This document shows, piece by piece, positions 6,619 to 14,763 of a stretch of DNA of 48,019 bases. Both the position numbers and the translations under genes were made by a program. The stretch is taken from positions 1 to 48,019 of the forward strand of contig VSNO01000009.1 in the NCBI GenBank assembly GCA_009774375.1, written 5' to 3'. This DNA comes from Lachnospiraceae bacterium (GTDB lineage Bacteria; Bacillota; Clostridia; Lachnospirales; Lachnospiraceae). Position 1 is the first letter of the stretch; each line of letters starts with the position of its first letter. The notes under the pieces were generated by a model, which saw only the letters and a program-made list of their open reading frames with translations, did no database searches and was not told the origin of the DNA.

Positions 6619-8580
6619 ATGAAGATTACATTAAAGGACGGCTCCGTGAAGGAGTACAGTGAGGCGAGATCGATCATCGATATCGCTAAGGATATCAGTG
6701 AAGGGCTTGCGCGCGTGGCCTGCGCGGGCGAGATCAATGGGGAGATGGCAGATCTAAGGACTGTGATCGGGGAGGACTGTGAGCTCAATATCATCACGGC
6801 GACAGATTCCAAAGCGCTGCATGTGATCCGGCACACGGCGTCACATGTGCTTGCAGAGGCGGTAAAGCGCCTGTTCCCGGAGGCAAAGGTGACGATCGGG
6901 CCGGCGATCGACGACGGTTTTTACTATGATTTTGACGCGGACCCGTTTTCGAGGGAGGATCTGGACAGAATCGAGGCGGAGATGAAAAAGATCGTCAAAG
7001 CGGGTCATGAGATCACACGTTTCACGCTTCCCAGGGCAGAGGCGGTCAGGTTGATGGAGGAGAAGGGCGAGCCGTTTAAAGTGGAACTGATACAGGATCT
7101 GCCGGAGGATGCAGAGATCAGTTTCTACGACCAGGGCGGCTTTGTGGATCTGTGCGCGGGACCGCATCTGATGAGTACAAAGGGCGTCAAGGCGTTCAAG
7201 TTGACCTCCTCCTCCATGGCTTACTGGAGAGGCGATTCCAACAAGGCGCGCCTGCAGCGTATCTACGGCACGGCATACAACAAAAAAGAAGAGCTTGCAG
7301 AGCATCTGGAGCGCATGGAGGACGCAAAGCGCCGCGACCACAACAAGCTGGGGCGGGAGATGGATCTGTTCACGACAGTGGATGTGATCGGGCAGGGACT
7401 TCCGCTGTTCACGCCCAAGGGAACAAGGATGATCATGAAACTCCAGCGATGGATCGAGGATCTGGAGGACAATGAGTGGGGATACATGCGCACGAGGACG
7501 CCCCTGATGGCAAAGTCGGATCTCTATAAGATTTCCGGACACTGGGATCACTACAAGGAGGGCATGTTTGTGTTTGGGGATGAAGAGAAGGACAAGGAAG
7601 TGTTTGCACTCCGTCCGATGACCTGTCCGTTCCAGTACTATGTATATAAAAACTCGCAGAAATCCTATCGCGATCTGCCGTGCAGGTACAGCGAGACTTC
7701 TACGCTCTTTCGGAACGAGGATTCCGGCGAGATGCACGGACTGACCAGGGTGCGCCAGTTTACGATCTCTGAGGGGCATCTGATCGTCAGACCCGACCAG
7801 ATGGTGGAGGAGTTCAAGGGGTGTCTCGCGCTTGCCAAGTACTGTCTTGAGACGCTCGGCGTCAATGAGGACGTAACCTATCACTTGTCGAAGTGGGATC
7901 CTGAGAACAAAGAAAAGTATATCGGTGAACCGGAAGTGTGGAATGAGACCGAGCAGCATATCAGGGAGATCCTGACCGAGCTTGGCATCCCGTTTGTGGA
8001 AGATGTCGGGGAGGCGGCGTTCTATGGACCCAAGGTGGATATCAACGCCAGGAATGTCTATGGCAAGGAAGACACGATGATCACCATCCAGTGGGACGCG
8101 CTGCTCGCAGAACAGTTTGACATGTACTATATTGACCAGAATGGTGAAAAAGTCCGCCCGTATATCATTCACAGGACATCCATGGGCTGCTATGAGCGCA
8201 CGCTCGCGTGGCTGATCGAGAAATATGCCGGAAAATTCCCGACATGGCTCTGCGCGGAGCAGGTGCGCGTGCTTCCGATCTCAGACAAGTATGAGGACTA
8301 TGCACAAGGTGTCTGCAGGGAACTGAAAAAAGCTGGGATCGACGCCACGGTGGACAGCCGCTCGGAAAAGATCGGTTTCAAGATCCGCGAGGCGAGGCTG
8401 GATAAGCTTCCGTACATGCTCGTGGTAGGGCAGCAGGAGGAGGCGGATCATACGGTGTCCGTCAGAAGCCGTTTTGCCGGCGACGAGGGTGCGAAGACGC
8501 TGGAGCGCTTCATCGCAGATATCACGGAGGAGATCCGGAACAAGACGATCCGCGAGGAGCTTCCGGCAGAGGAAAAATAA
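6619..8580 (+). CDS. thrS: Threonyl-tRNA synthetase
   Basis: A 653-residue class II aminoacyl-tRNA synthetase that charges tRNA-Thr. In order: TGS domain (1-60), editing domain with HTASHVLAEA (about 73-82), catalytic core with MTCPFQYYVY (zinc/substrate Cys) and MHGLTRVRQFTISEGH (motif 2 region), and a C-terminal anticodon-binding domain starting near 550. The length is typical for full-length bacterial ThrRS. It is controlled by the T-box upstream. Confidence 0.98.
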   Translation: MKITLKDGSVKEYSEARSIIDIAKDISEGLARVACAGEINGEMADLRTVIGEDCELNIITATDSKALHVIRHTASHVLAEAVKRLFPEAKVTIGPAIDDGFYYDFDADPFSREDLDRIEAEMKKIVKAGHEITRFTLPRAEAVRLMEEKGEPFKVELIQDLPEDAEISFYDQGGFVDLCAGPHLMSTKGVKAFKLTSSSMAYWRGDSNKARLQRIYGTAYNKKEELAEHLERMEDAKRRDHNKLGREMDLFTTVDVIGQGLPLFTPKGTRMIMKLQRWIEDLEDNEWGYMRTRTPLMAKSDLYKISGHWDHYKEGMFVFGDEEKDKEVFALRPMTCPFQYYVYKNSQKSYRDLPCRYSETSTLFRNEDSGEMHGLTRVRQFTISEGHLIVRPDQMVEEFKGCLALAKYCLETLGVNEDVTYHLSKWDPENKEKYIGEPEVWNETEQHIREILTELGIPFVEDVGEAAFYGPKVDINARNVYGKEDTMITIQWDALLAEQFDMYYIDQNGEKVRPYIIHRTSMGCYERTLAWLIEKYAGKFPTWLCAEQVRVLPISDKYEDYAQGVCRELKKAGIDATVDSRSEKIGFKIREARLDKLPYMLVVGQQEEADHTVSVRSRFAGDEGAKTLERFIADITEEIRNKTIREELPAEEK

Positions 8581-8639
8581 ATCCTTATAAAAATGATCAT
8601 CAATAAGAATAGCGCAGGGGGATATCAGGCATACTGAGT

Positions 8640-8663
8640 ATGAGTTCTTTTACAGAAACTCAT
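8640..8663 (+). terminator. Hairpin downstream of thrS
   Basis: ATGAGTT (8640-8646) can pair with AACTCAT (8657-8663) around a 10-base loop. No T-run follows, so termination here is uncertain. It stands immediately before the second hairpin-repeat copy. Confidence 0.3.
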
Positions 8664-8665
8664 CT

Positions 8666-8703
8666 GGAACTGCCGCGGAGGTATTTTGTGACAGTTCCTT
8701 ACT
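8666..8703 (+). repeat. Hairpin repeat, copy 2 (GGAACTG...CAGTTCC-TTACT)
   Basis: GGAACTG (8666-8672) pairs with CAGTTCC (8692-8698) and is followed by TTACT. The 3' half matches the copy at 1801-1836 closely, including the AGGT and ATTTTG-like loop bases. The 5' arm is shorter by two base pairs. Confidence 0.55.
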
Positions 8704-8742
8704 GCTGTGAAAATATGTGTAGTATTTTAGGAGGTAACGAGT

Positions 8743-9057
8743 ATGTCTGAATTAACCTGTGGAGTGAGCAATTGTACCTACAACAAAGACCGCTGCTGCT
8801 GCAAGGGCGATATCATGGTGGGCGGAAAGCATTCCTGCGACTGTGAGGATACCTGCTGTGAGAGTTTTCATAAGAGGAGCGGCGACAGCTTTACAAGTGC
8901 GGTTTCACATCCGAGCCAGCATATCAGTATTGACTGCGAGGCGGTGAAGTGTGTATACAATACGGATTACCGTTGCAGCGCGGAGCATGTTGACATCAAG
9001 GGAAACCGCGCAGGCACGAGCGCTGAAACGCTCTGCGCGACTTTTCGTGAAAAATGA
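8743..9057 (+). CDS. Tandem DUF1540 cysteine-rich protein
   Basis: A 104-residue protein with two DUF1540 repeats. Each has the pattern C-X3-C-X-Y-N, then a Cys-rich core and a terminal Cys; the first repeat spans about residues 5-43 and the second about 64-100. The twelve or so cysteines suggest metal binding, though the family function is unknown. Similar small proteins are frequent in spore-forming Firmicutes. AGGAGG precedes the ATG at the usual distance. It stands alone between thrS and infC. Confidence 0.88.
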   Translation: MSELTCGVSNCTYNKDRCCCKGDIMVGGKHSCDCEDTCCESFHKRSGDSFTSAVSHPSQHISIDCEAVKCVYNTDYRCSAEHVDIKGNRAGTSAETLCATFREK

Positions 9058-9077
9058 TCATTTAAACCAAAAAATGG

Positions 9078-9106
9078 TTGACAGGGAACGGATACTGTGA
9101 TAAAGT
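9078..9106 (+). promoter_or_regulatory. Promoter of infC-rpmI-rplT
   Basis: A perfect TTGACA (9078-9083) and TAAAGT (9101-9106) with a 17-base spacer. Transcription would start near 9113, about 205 bases before infC. Confidence 0.7.
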
Positions 9107-9112
9107 ATTGAT

Positions 9113-9262
9113 GTTTGAGGAAAGCAGAGTATCCACTCTCACCCTATGGCGAACGGGCTTATAGGTGTTCATGATTTTGGTTTTATACGATTATGTCTTT
9201 TATGTGCATAGATTCGGCAAAGCGGAAAATGAAGTGGATAGCCCTGCGGTTATCCACTTTTT
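9113..9262 (+). promoter_or_regulatory. L20-type leader of the infC operon
   Basis: The leader contains TATCCACT (9130-9137), which can pair with AGTGGATA (9233-9240). That second segment is also the left arm of a terminator hairpin (9232-9243 with 9248-9259, CTGC loop, then TTTTT). The two pairings exclude each other, as in the Firmicute leader where ribosomal protein L20 promotes termination. A further hairpin uses ACCCTAT and ATAGGTG around 9141-9167. Confidence 0.8.
9232..9262 (+). terminator. Regulated terminator in the infC leader
   Basis: Twelve-pair stem, tetraloop CTGC and a following T-run before the infC ribosome site. Confidence 0.8.
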
Positions 9263-9319
9263 GAGTGTCACGGCACTCGACATATTTTCTTATGATTTAT
9301 TTTATGGAGGTGTAAGGTT

Positions 9320-9826
9320 ATTAGCGATTTAATGATTAACGAACAAATTAGGGACAGAGAGGTGCGCGTGATCGGCGTGGATGGTGAGCAGCTTGGCGTC
9401 ATGTCGTCCAGAGAGGCCATGAGACTGGCGGAGGAGGCAGGAGTCGATCTTGTGAAGATAGCGCCCACAGCAAAGCCGCCTGTGTGTAAGATAGTTGATT
9501 ATGGGAAGTTCAAGTATGAACAGACAAGAAAAGAGAAGGAAGCCAGGAAAAAGCAGAAGATAATCGACGTAAAAGAGATTCGTCTGTCTCCCAACATTGA
9601 CACTAATGACTTGAACACGAAGGTAAATGCTGCCCGCAAATTTCTTTCCAAAGGTGACAAAGTGAAGGTCACACTGCGTTTCAGGGGGCGAGAGATGGCT
9701 CATATGCAGAACAGCAGGCATATTCTGGTAGAGTTCGGCGAGAGTCTGAGCGATATCGCGGTAGTGGAGAAGGAGCCTAAAGTAGAGGGCAGAAGTATGA
9801 CAATGTTTTTAGCTGAGAAGCGATGA
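9320..9826 (+). CDS. infC: Translation initiation factor IF-3 (AUU start)
   Basis: A 168-residue IF-3 with N-domain (MINEQIRDREVRVIG onward), a Lys/Arg linker around residues 75-90 and a C-domain ending in FLAEKR. IF-3 binds the 30S subunit and rejects non-canonical start codons. The strongest ribosome site, GGAGGTG at 9306-9312, is 7 bases from an ATT at 9320 but 19 bases from the first ATG (9332). Starting at ATT gives the N terminus Ile-Ser-Asp-Leu-Met-Ile-Asn, as in Bacillus IF-3. A rare AUU start is the known means by which IF-3 limits its own synthesis. First gene of infC-rpmI-rplT. Confidence 0.95.
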   Translation: MSDLMINEQIRDREVRVIGVDGEQLGVMSSREAMRLAEEAGVDLVKIAPTAKPPVCKIVDYGKFKYEQTRKEKEARKKQKIIDVKEIRLSPNIDTNDLNTKVNAARKFLSKGDKVKVTLRFRGREMAHMQNSRHILVEFGESLSDIAVVEKEPKVEGRSMTMFLAEKR

Positions 9827-9893
9827 GCCGTTTATTCGGGCAGCTTGGGACAGTTAAAAGATAAAAGAATTATGAGTTTAGGAGGAATCAGTT

Positions 9894-10091
9894 ATGCCAA
9901 AAATGAAAACCAGCAGAGCAGCTGCGAAGCGCTTTAAAGTGACAGGGACAGGTAAGTTAAAGAGAGCAAAAGCCTATAAGAGCCATATCTTGACAAAGAA
10001 AACCGCAAAGAGAAAGAGAAATCTCAGGAAGGCTGCGATCACGGATGCAACCAATGTTAAGAATATGAAGAAGATCTTACCGTATTTATAA
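9894..10091 (+). CDS. rpmI: 50S ribosomal protein L35
   Basis: A 65-residue, very basic protein with the L35 signature (PKMKTSRAAAKRFKVTGTGK at the N terminus and HILTKKTAKRKRNLR in the middle). It is a late-assembling large-subunit protein. AGGAGG precedes the ATG. It lies 67 bases after infC and 43 bases before rplT, the universal order. Confidence 0.98.
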   Translation: MPKMKTSRAAAKRFKVTGTGKLKRAKAYKSHILTKKTAKRKRNLRKAAITDATNVKNMKKILPYL

Positions 10092-10134
10092 GATCAGGAC
10101 GGTAGAGGAGATTATTTGTTAGGAGGATTAGAAA

Positions 10135-10488
10135 ATGGCAAGAATTAAGGGCGGTTTAAACGCAAAGAAGAAACATAACAGGGTATTGAAGCTTGCAAAA
10201 GGCTACAGGGGAGCAAGGTCAAAACAGTACAGGGTGGCAAAGCAGTCCGTCATGAGGGCGCTGGCTTCTTCATATGCTGGCAGAAAAGAGAGAAAGCGTC
10301 AGTTCAGAAGACTCTGGATCGCGCGTATCAATGCTGCGGCAAGGATGAACGGCCTGTCATACAGCAAGATGATGCATGGATTAAAGGTTGCCGGGATCGA
10401 TATCAACCGGAAAATGCTCGCGGAGATGGCAGTCAATGATGCAGAGGGCTTTAAGACACTCGCAGAGCTTGCAAAGAAGAGCGCATAA
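10135..10488 (+). CDS. rplT: 50S ribosomal protein L20
   Basis: A 117-residue basic protein with the L20 hallmarks (MARIKGGLNAKKKHNRVLK, GYRGARSKQYR, WIARINAAAR). It nucleates 23S rRNA folding and in Firmicutes represses this operon through its leader. The TAGGAGGATT ribosome site is strong. A long terminator hairpin follows at 10517-10574. Confidence 0.98.
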   Translation: MARIKGGLNAKKKHNRVLKLAKGYRGARSKQYRVAKQSVMRALASSYAGRKERKRQFRRLWIARINAAARMNGLSYSKMMHGLKVAGIDINRKMLAEMAVNDAEGFKTLAELAKKSA

Positions 10489-10516
10489 TGCGTTTTATAT
10501 GAAGAGAATGATACCA

Positions 10517-10574
10517 TAAGGAGGGATATCATCATGGAAGAGAGGTTTCATGATGATATCCCTTATTGTTTTAT
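10517..10574 (+). terminator. Terminator of infC-rpmI-rplT
   Basis: A long stem, GGGATATCATCATG with CATGATGATATCCC, extended by ATAAG/CTTAT outside, with a 12-base loop and the T-rich TTGTTTT after it. Confidence 0.85.
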
Positions 10575-10640
10575 GGATTAAAAATTTTATAAACTTTGGG
10601 AATCTGCAGTGAAAACTTTGTGAAGATTATGTCAGGCACA

Positions 10641-10669
10641 TTTACCATTCCGGGATTGTCTGTTATATT
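10641..10669 (+). promoter_or_regulatory. Candidate promoter of pepD
   Basis: TTTACC (10641-10646) and TATATT (10664-10669), 17-base spacer, about 80 bases before pepD. Confidence 0.45.
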
Positions 10670-10749
10670 AAAGAAGAATGAATAATCCATGGATCAGACA
10701 TATTATAAAGGTATGGAAGGGATCTATGAGATGGAAATGAGGTAAAAAG

Positions 10750-12198
10750 ATGAAGGTATTAGAGAATTTGGAACCAAGGAAAGTATTTCATTACTTTGAG
10801 GAAATATGCAATATACCGCACGGTTCCGGAAACCTTGACGGAATCAGCAGTTATCTGGCGCAGTTTGCCAGGGACAGGGGATTATTCCATGTCAGGGATG
10901 CGCACAACAATGTCATCATAGTCAAGGAGGCTGCCGCAGGATATGAGTCTGTTTCGCCCATGATCCTGCAGGGACACATGGACATGGTCGCGGTGAAGAA
11001 GAATGACTGTGATATCGATCTGGAAAGGGACCCGCTCAGGCTTAGGGTGGATGGTGATCTTATCTCCGCCGAGGGAACGAGTCTCGGAGGCGATGACGGC
11101 ATCGCAGTGGCCTATATTCTCGCGATCCTTGATTCCGAGGATATCGCGCATCCGCGCATTGAGGCGGTCATTACGACAGACGAGGAAGTCGGGATGGAGG
11201 GCGCCACGGTGATCGATCTGTCCATGCTGCAGGCAAAGAGGATGCTGAACATCGACTCGGAGGAAGAGGGGATCCTTCTGACCAGCTGTGCGGGCGGCAT
11301 GAGGACGGACTGCCACATTCCGGTCACAAAGCAGGCGGACCAGGACGGAATGTTCCTGAAGATTTCTGTGAGCGGACTTTTGGGCGGTCATTCCGGTACT
11401 GAAATAAACAAGGAGCATGCGAACGCCATCAAACTGCTGGGAATCACATTGCAGCAGATCCGAAAGACGATTCCTTTCCGATTGGCTGAGATCAGCGGTG
11501 GAGAGAAGGATAATGCGATCCCGCGGGAGGCGGCTGCCGTGATCTGCATCGCGGCGGACAGAAAAGAAAGCCTGATGGCAGAGCTGGACAGGATCGAGAC
11601 AGAGGAGAAAAACGAGAAGAGATCGAAGGAAAAGAACCTGAGTATCAGGGCGGAGGAGGTAGCGAAGGGTGCAGCGCTGGTATTTGACGATGCCAGTACG
11701 GACCGGGTGCTGACTTTTCTGGTGCTGCTCCCCAACGGTGTGATGGCTATGAGCGCGGACATCGACGGTCTGGTCGAGACATCACTGAATGTCGGCATAC
11801 TCAAAACCTGTGACAGCGAAGTGGTCGCAGGGAGTGCCATCAGGAGTGCGATCGGAACGGCAAAGCACAAAGTCAACTTACAGCTGGAGACATTGACAGA
11901 TGTCCTTGGCGGATACACAGAAACACATGGAGAGTACCCTGGCTGGCAGTTTGATCCGGACTCCAGGCTGAGGGCGGATATGGTCAGGATATACAGGGAA
12001 ATGTTTGGCAGGGATGTGCAGGTGGAGGCGCTTCACGCCGGTCTCGAATGCGGTATCATGATATCCAAGATCCCGGGTCTGGACTGTGTGTCTTTCGGTC
12101 CGGATATCTTTGACATCCACACCACGGAAGAGAGACTGAGCATCTCCTCGACAGCGAGGATGTGGGACTATCTGCTTGAGATCCTGAAGCAGAAATAA
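10750..12198 (+). CDS. pepD: Aminoacyl-histidine dipeptidase (M20 family)
   Basis: A 482-residue M20 metallopeptidase of the PepD type, which cleaves Xaa-His and other dipeptides in the cytosol. Metal ligands appear as LQGHMDMV (His near residue 77), GGDDG (Asp near 117), TTDEEVGMEGA (Glu pair near 146-147) and a distal HTTEERLS. A dimerisation domain lies between about 185 and 390. The length is normal. The GAGGTAAAAAG before the ATG is an acceptable ribosome site. hflK follows after 43 bases with no obvious terminator between. Confidence 0.93.
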   Translation: MKVLENLEPRKVFHYFEEICNIPHGSGNLDGISSYLAQFARDRGLFHVRDAHNNVIIVKEAAAGYESVSPMILQGHMDMVAVKKNDCDIDLERDPLRLRVDGDLISAEGTSLGGDDGIAVAYILAILDSEDIAHPRIEAVITTDEEVGMEGATVIDLSMLQAKRMLNIDSEEEGILLTSCAGGMRTDCHIPVTKQADQDGMFLKISVSGLLGGHSGTEINKEHANAIKLLGITLQQIRKTIPFRLAEISGGEKDNAIPREAAAVICIAADRKESLMAELDRIETEEKNEKRSKEKNLSIRAEEVAKGAALVFDDASTDRVLTFLVLLPNGVMAMSADIDGLVETSLNVGILKTCDSEVVAGSAIRSAIGTAKHKVNLQLETLTDVLGGYTETHGEYPGWQFDPDSRLRADMVRIYREMFGRDVQVEALHAGLECGIMISKIPGLDCVSFGPDIFDIHTTEERLSISSTARMWDYLLEILKQK

Positions 12199-12241
12199 GG
12201 ATACGGGAAGAGAGCAAGAGTACAAAATAGGAGAAAATAAA

Positions 12242-13297
12242 ATGGCAGAAAACTTTAGGGAGTTTCATCCCGGAAATAACCCGGATGACGGGCGGGAGAC
12301 ACAGGGACAGGGCCGGAACAGGTCTTTTGGCAGACTGGCGGCAGGCATTGTCATTCTGATCGTGCTTGCTGTGCTGGGACTGGAGTCAGTCTATTCGATC
12401 GGAGAGCAGGAGCAGGGTGTGGTGACGACTTTTGGCCATGCAGGCAATGTGGTGACATCAGGACTGCATTTCAAAGTTCCGTTTGTGCAGAAGGTGACCA
12501 AGGTAAACACTACGATCCTGGGATTTCCGATCGGGTACAGGTCGGGAAGCGACGACAGCGCCACCCAGGAACAGATCGACGACGAATCGCTGATGATCAC
12601 TTCGGATTTCAATTTTGTCAATGTGGATTTCTATGTGGAATACAAGGTGTCTGATCCTGTGAAATATCTGTACAATTCCAGGCAGCCAGGGGAGATCCTC
12701 AAGAACATCGCGCAGTCCTGTATCAGAAATATCATCAGCAATTACGTTGTGGATGACGTGATCACCACGGGAAAGAGCAAGATTCAGGCGGAGATCAAGG
12801 AGATGATCATAGAGAAGCTTGAAGAGCAGGATATAGGCCTGATGCTCGTCAATATTTCCATGCAGGATGCAGAGCCGCCCACGGAGGATGTCATAGAGGC
12901 GTTCAAGGCGGTCGAGACGGCAAAGCAGGGCAAGGAGACGGCGATCAACAATGCCAACAAATACAGGAATGAGAAACTTCCCGAGGCGAGTGCAAAGGCG
13001 GATCAGATCACGCAGGATGCGGAGGCGGCAAAGCAGGAGCGGGTGAATGAAGGTATCGCGCAGGCAGCCAGGTTCAACGAGATGTATGCGGAGTATGAGA
13101 AGAATCCGCTCCTGACCAAGCAGAGAATGTTCTACGAAACGATGGAGGAGGTTCTTCCGGGTGTGAAGCTGATCATAGACGATGGAAGCGGTGAGCTGAA
13201 TAAGACCTTATATCTCGATGAGCTGCAGCTGGAGGACATCACAGGCGGCAGACCGGCAGCTTCTTCGGAGGACACCGATACACAGGAGGAAGAATGA
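12242..13297 (+). CDS. hflK: HflK-like FtsH protease modulator
   Basis: A 351-residue SPFH/prohibitin-type protein: cytosolic Gly/Arg-rich N terminus, one membrane segment at about 30-50 (AAGIVILIVLAVLGL), then the SPFH domain (GEQEQGVVTTFG, LHFKVPFVQKV) and a long coiled coil with an acidic Glu/Asp-rich end. HflK and HflC form the membrane cage that encloses FtsH. The gene overlaps hflC by four bases (ATGA), so translation is coupled. The ribosome site is AGGAG. Confidence 0.9.
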   Translation: MAENFREFHPGNNPDDGRETQGQGRNRSFGRLAAGIVILIVLAVLGLESVYSIGEQEQGVVTTFGHAGNVVTSGLHFKVPFVQKVTKVNTTILGFPIGYRSGSDDSATQEQIDDESLMITSDFNFVNVDFYVEYKVSDPVKYLYNSRQPGEILKNIAQSCIRNIISNYVVDDVITTGKSKIQAEIKEMIIEKLEEQDIGLMLVNISMQDAEPPTEDVIEAFKAVETAKQGKETAINNANKYRNEKLPEASAKADQITQDAEAAKQERVNEGIAQAARFNEMYAEYEKNPLLTKQRMFYETMEEVLPGVKLIIDDGSGELNKTLYLDELQLEDITGGRPAASSEDTDTQEEE

Positions 13298-14169
13298 GCA
13301 TGAAGAAAAAAGTTAGCGGCGCATTTGGCGTGATCGTTCTGGCAGTGGCGCTTGTAGTGCTGGCAAACTCAGCGTTTATCATCAGGGAGAACCAGTATGG
13401 ACTGGTCCGTCAATTTGGAAGGATCGAACGGGTGATATCGGATTCCGGATTATATTTTAAGGTGCCGTTCATACAGGAAAAGGACACCGTTTCGAAGGAG
13501 CTTCTGCTGTATGATATCGCCAAGTCTGATGTCATCACGCAGGATAAAAAATCGATGATCGTGGACAGCTTTGTTTTGTGGCGCGTCACGGATCCGAAGA
13601 TCTTTGCACAGACCCTGAATACCTCCAGCCAGAATGCCGAGGGCAGGATCAATGTGGCAGTTTATAATTCGATCAAGAATGTGATCAGCAGTATGACACA
13701 GTCGGATATCATAGCGGCAAGAGGACAGAAGCTTACCAGCCTAATCATGGAGAATGTCACCGGCATCAATCAGTATGGGATCGAGATCACTACGGTGGAG
13801 ATCAAGCTGCTCGACCTGCCGGAGGACAACAAGAACGCAGTTTTCGAGCGGATGATCTCGGAGCGCGAGAACATCGCAGCCACATACACGGCGGAGGGAA
13901 ATTCAGATGCGCAGAAGATCCGCAACATGACGGACAAGGAGACCGCGCTGATGATCTCGGAGGCAGACAAGAATGCTGAGATCCTGAAGGCGGAAGGCGA
14001 AGCGGAATACATGAGAGAGATCGCTGATGCATATGATGGGGATATGAAGGCGGACTTTTACAGTTTTACCAGAAGTCTGGACGCATTGAAAAAATCCATA
14101 AAAGGCGGGAATAAGACTGTGATCCTGGATAAGGACTCACCGATCACGCAGATATTTTATAACAGATAA
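13294..14169 (+). CDS. hflC: HflC-like FtsH protease modulator
   Basis: A 291-residue SPFH protein, partner of the preceding HflK. It has one N-terminal membrane segment (about residues 8-27), then the SPFH motifs ENQYGLVRQFG and LYFKVPFIQ, a central helical domain with ERENIAATYTAEG, and an Ala/Glu coiled coil. The start codon overlaps the hflK stop. A 14-bp hairpin follows at 14174-14215. Confidence 0.9.
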   Translation: MSMKKKVSGAFGVIVLAVALVVLANSAFIIRENQYGLVRQFGRIERVISDSGLYFKVPFIQEKDTVSKELLLYDIAKSDVITQDKKSMIVDSFVLWRVTDPKIFAQTLNTSSQNAEGRINVAVYNSIKNVISSMTQSDIIAARGQKLTSLIMENVTGINQYGIEITTVEIKLLDLPEDNKNAVFERMISERENIAATYTAEGNSDAQKIRNMTDKETALMISEADKNAEILKAEGEAEYMREIADAYDGDMKADFYSFTRSLDALKKSIKGGNKTVILDKDSPITQIFYNR

Positions 14170-14173
14170 ACAA

Positions 14174-14215
14174 TATCATGCCTGCGGAAACAGATCTTCT
14201 GCCGCAGGCATGATA
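14174..14215. terminator. Bidirectional terminator between hflC and the DUF378 gene
   Basis: A perfect 14-bp inverted repeat, TATCATGCCTGCGG (14174-14187) with CCGCAGGCATGATA (14202-14215). It separates two convergent genes and lacks a strong T-run on either side, but its length and place support termination. Confidence 0.6.
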
Positions 14216-14238
14216 TAACAATGACCAGTACCGGTGCC

Positions 14239-14454
14239 TTATGCCTGTGATGCGGAGTCGCCAAGCCTCATATAGAAGCAGATCAGATAGAGACCGCATA
14301 CACCTACGAGTGCATAGATGATTCTGGAGAACCAGGTCATGCTGCCGAAGATGACAGCGACAAGATTAAAGTCGAAGAAGCCGATCAGTCCCCAGTTTAC
14401 AGCGCCGATGATCGCAATGGTCAATGCGATGCCGTCAATTATTTTGTTACCCAT
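14239..14454 (-). CDS. DUF378 family small membrane protein
   Basis: A 71-residue protein with two hydrophobic segments and the DUF378 signature INWGL-type (here AIIGAVNWGLIGFFDFNLV) followed by the second helix (IIYALVGVCGLYLI). Its function is unknown; the Bacillus relative is YuzA. ATG 14454 is preferred because GGAGGAGG lies 7-8 bases upstream, inside the longer frame that opens at 14487. A TATAAT box lies on the minus strand at 14504-14499 with a weak -35. Confidence 0.85.
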   Translation of the reverse strand: MGNKIIDGIALTIAIIGAVNWGLIGFFDFNLVAVIFGSMTWFSRIIYALVGVCGLYLICFYMRLGDSASQA

Positions 14455-14598
14455 ATTTTTCGCCTCCTCCAACATTAGGGTTGCCATATGTGACGGAGAT
14501 TATACAGGGATTGTGATCTTTTATCTGTCATTTTCTGTCGATCCAGGATGTTGAAAAAAGAGTTTTTAAAAATAATTCATAAAATTTGTGTAAATAAA

Positions 14599-14627
14599 TT
14601 GAAATATGTGATGGAATGTGGTATCAT
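14599..14627 (+). promoter_or_regulatory. Promoter of the DUF6465 gene
   Basis: TTGAAA (14599-14604) and TATCAT (14622-14627) with a 17-base spacer, giving a leader of about 130 bases. The AT-rich stretch 14488-14598 shows no gene. Confidence 0.55.
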
Positions 14628-14763
14628 ATTAATGCATGTAATTTTGCATCATTTCGAAGCCTGTATTTGTACCGGCAGATCTGCGCAGGAACTATTTTTG
14701 CAAAGAGTATGCATAAAAAGCCGGTGCTGATAATAAATACAGGTGTAAGAGGAGGAGTGCATT

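Noticed and set aside
6841..8172. A 443-codon open frame on the minus strand inside thrS
   Set aside because: It is the mirror of a strongly conserved gene with biased codon use, has no ribosome site and its translation is His/Arg/Leu-rich without any domain.
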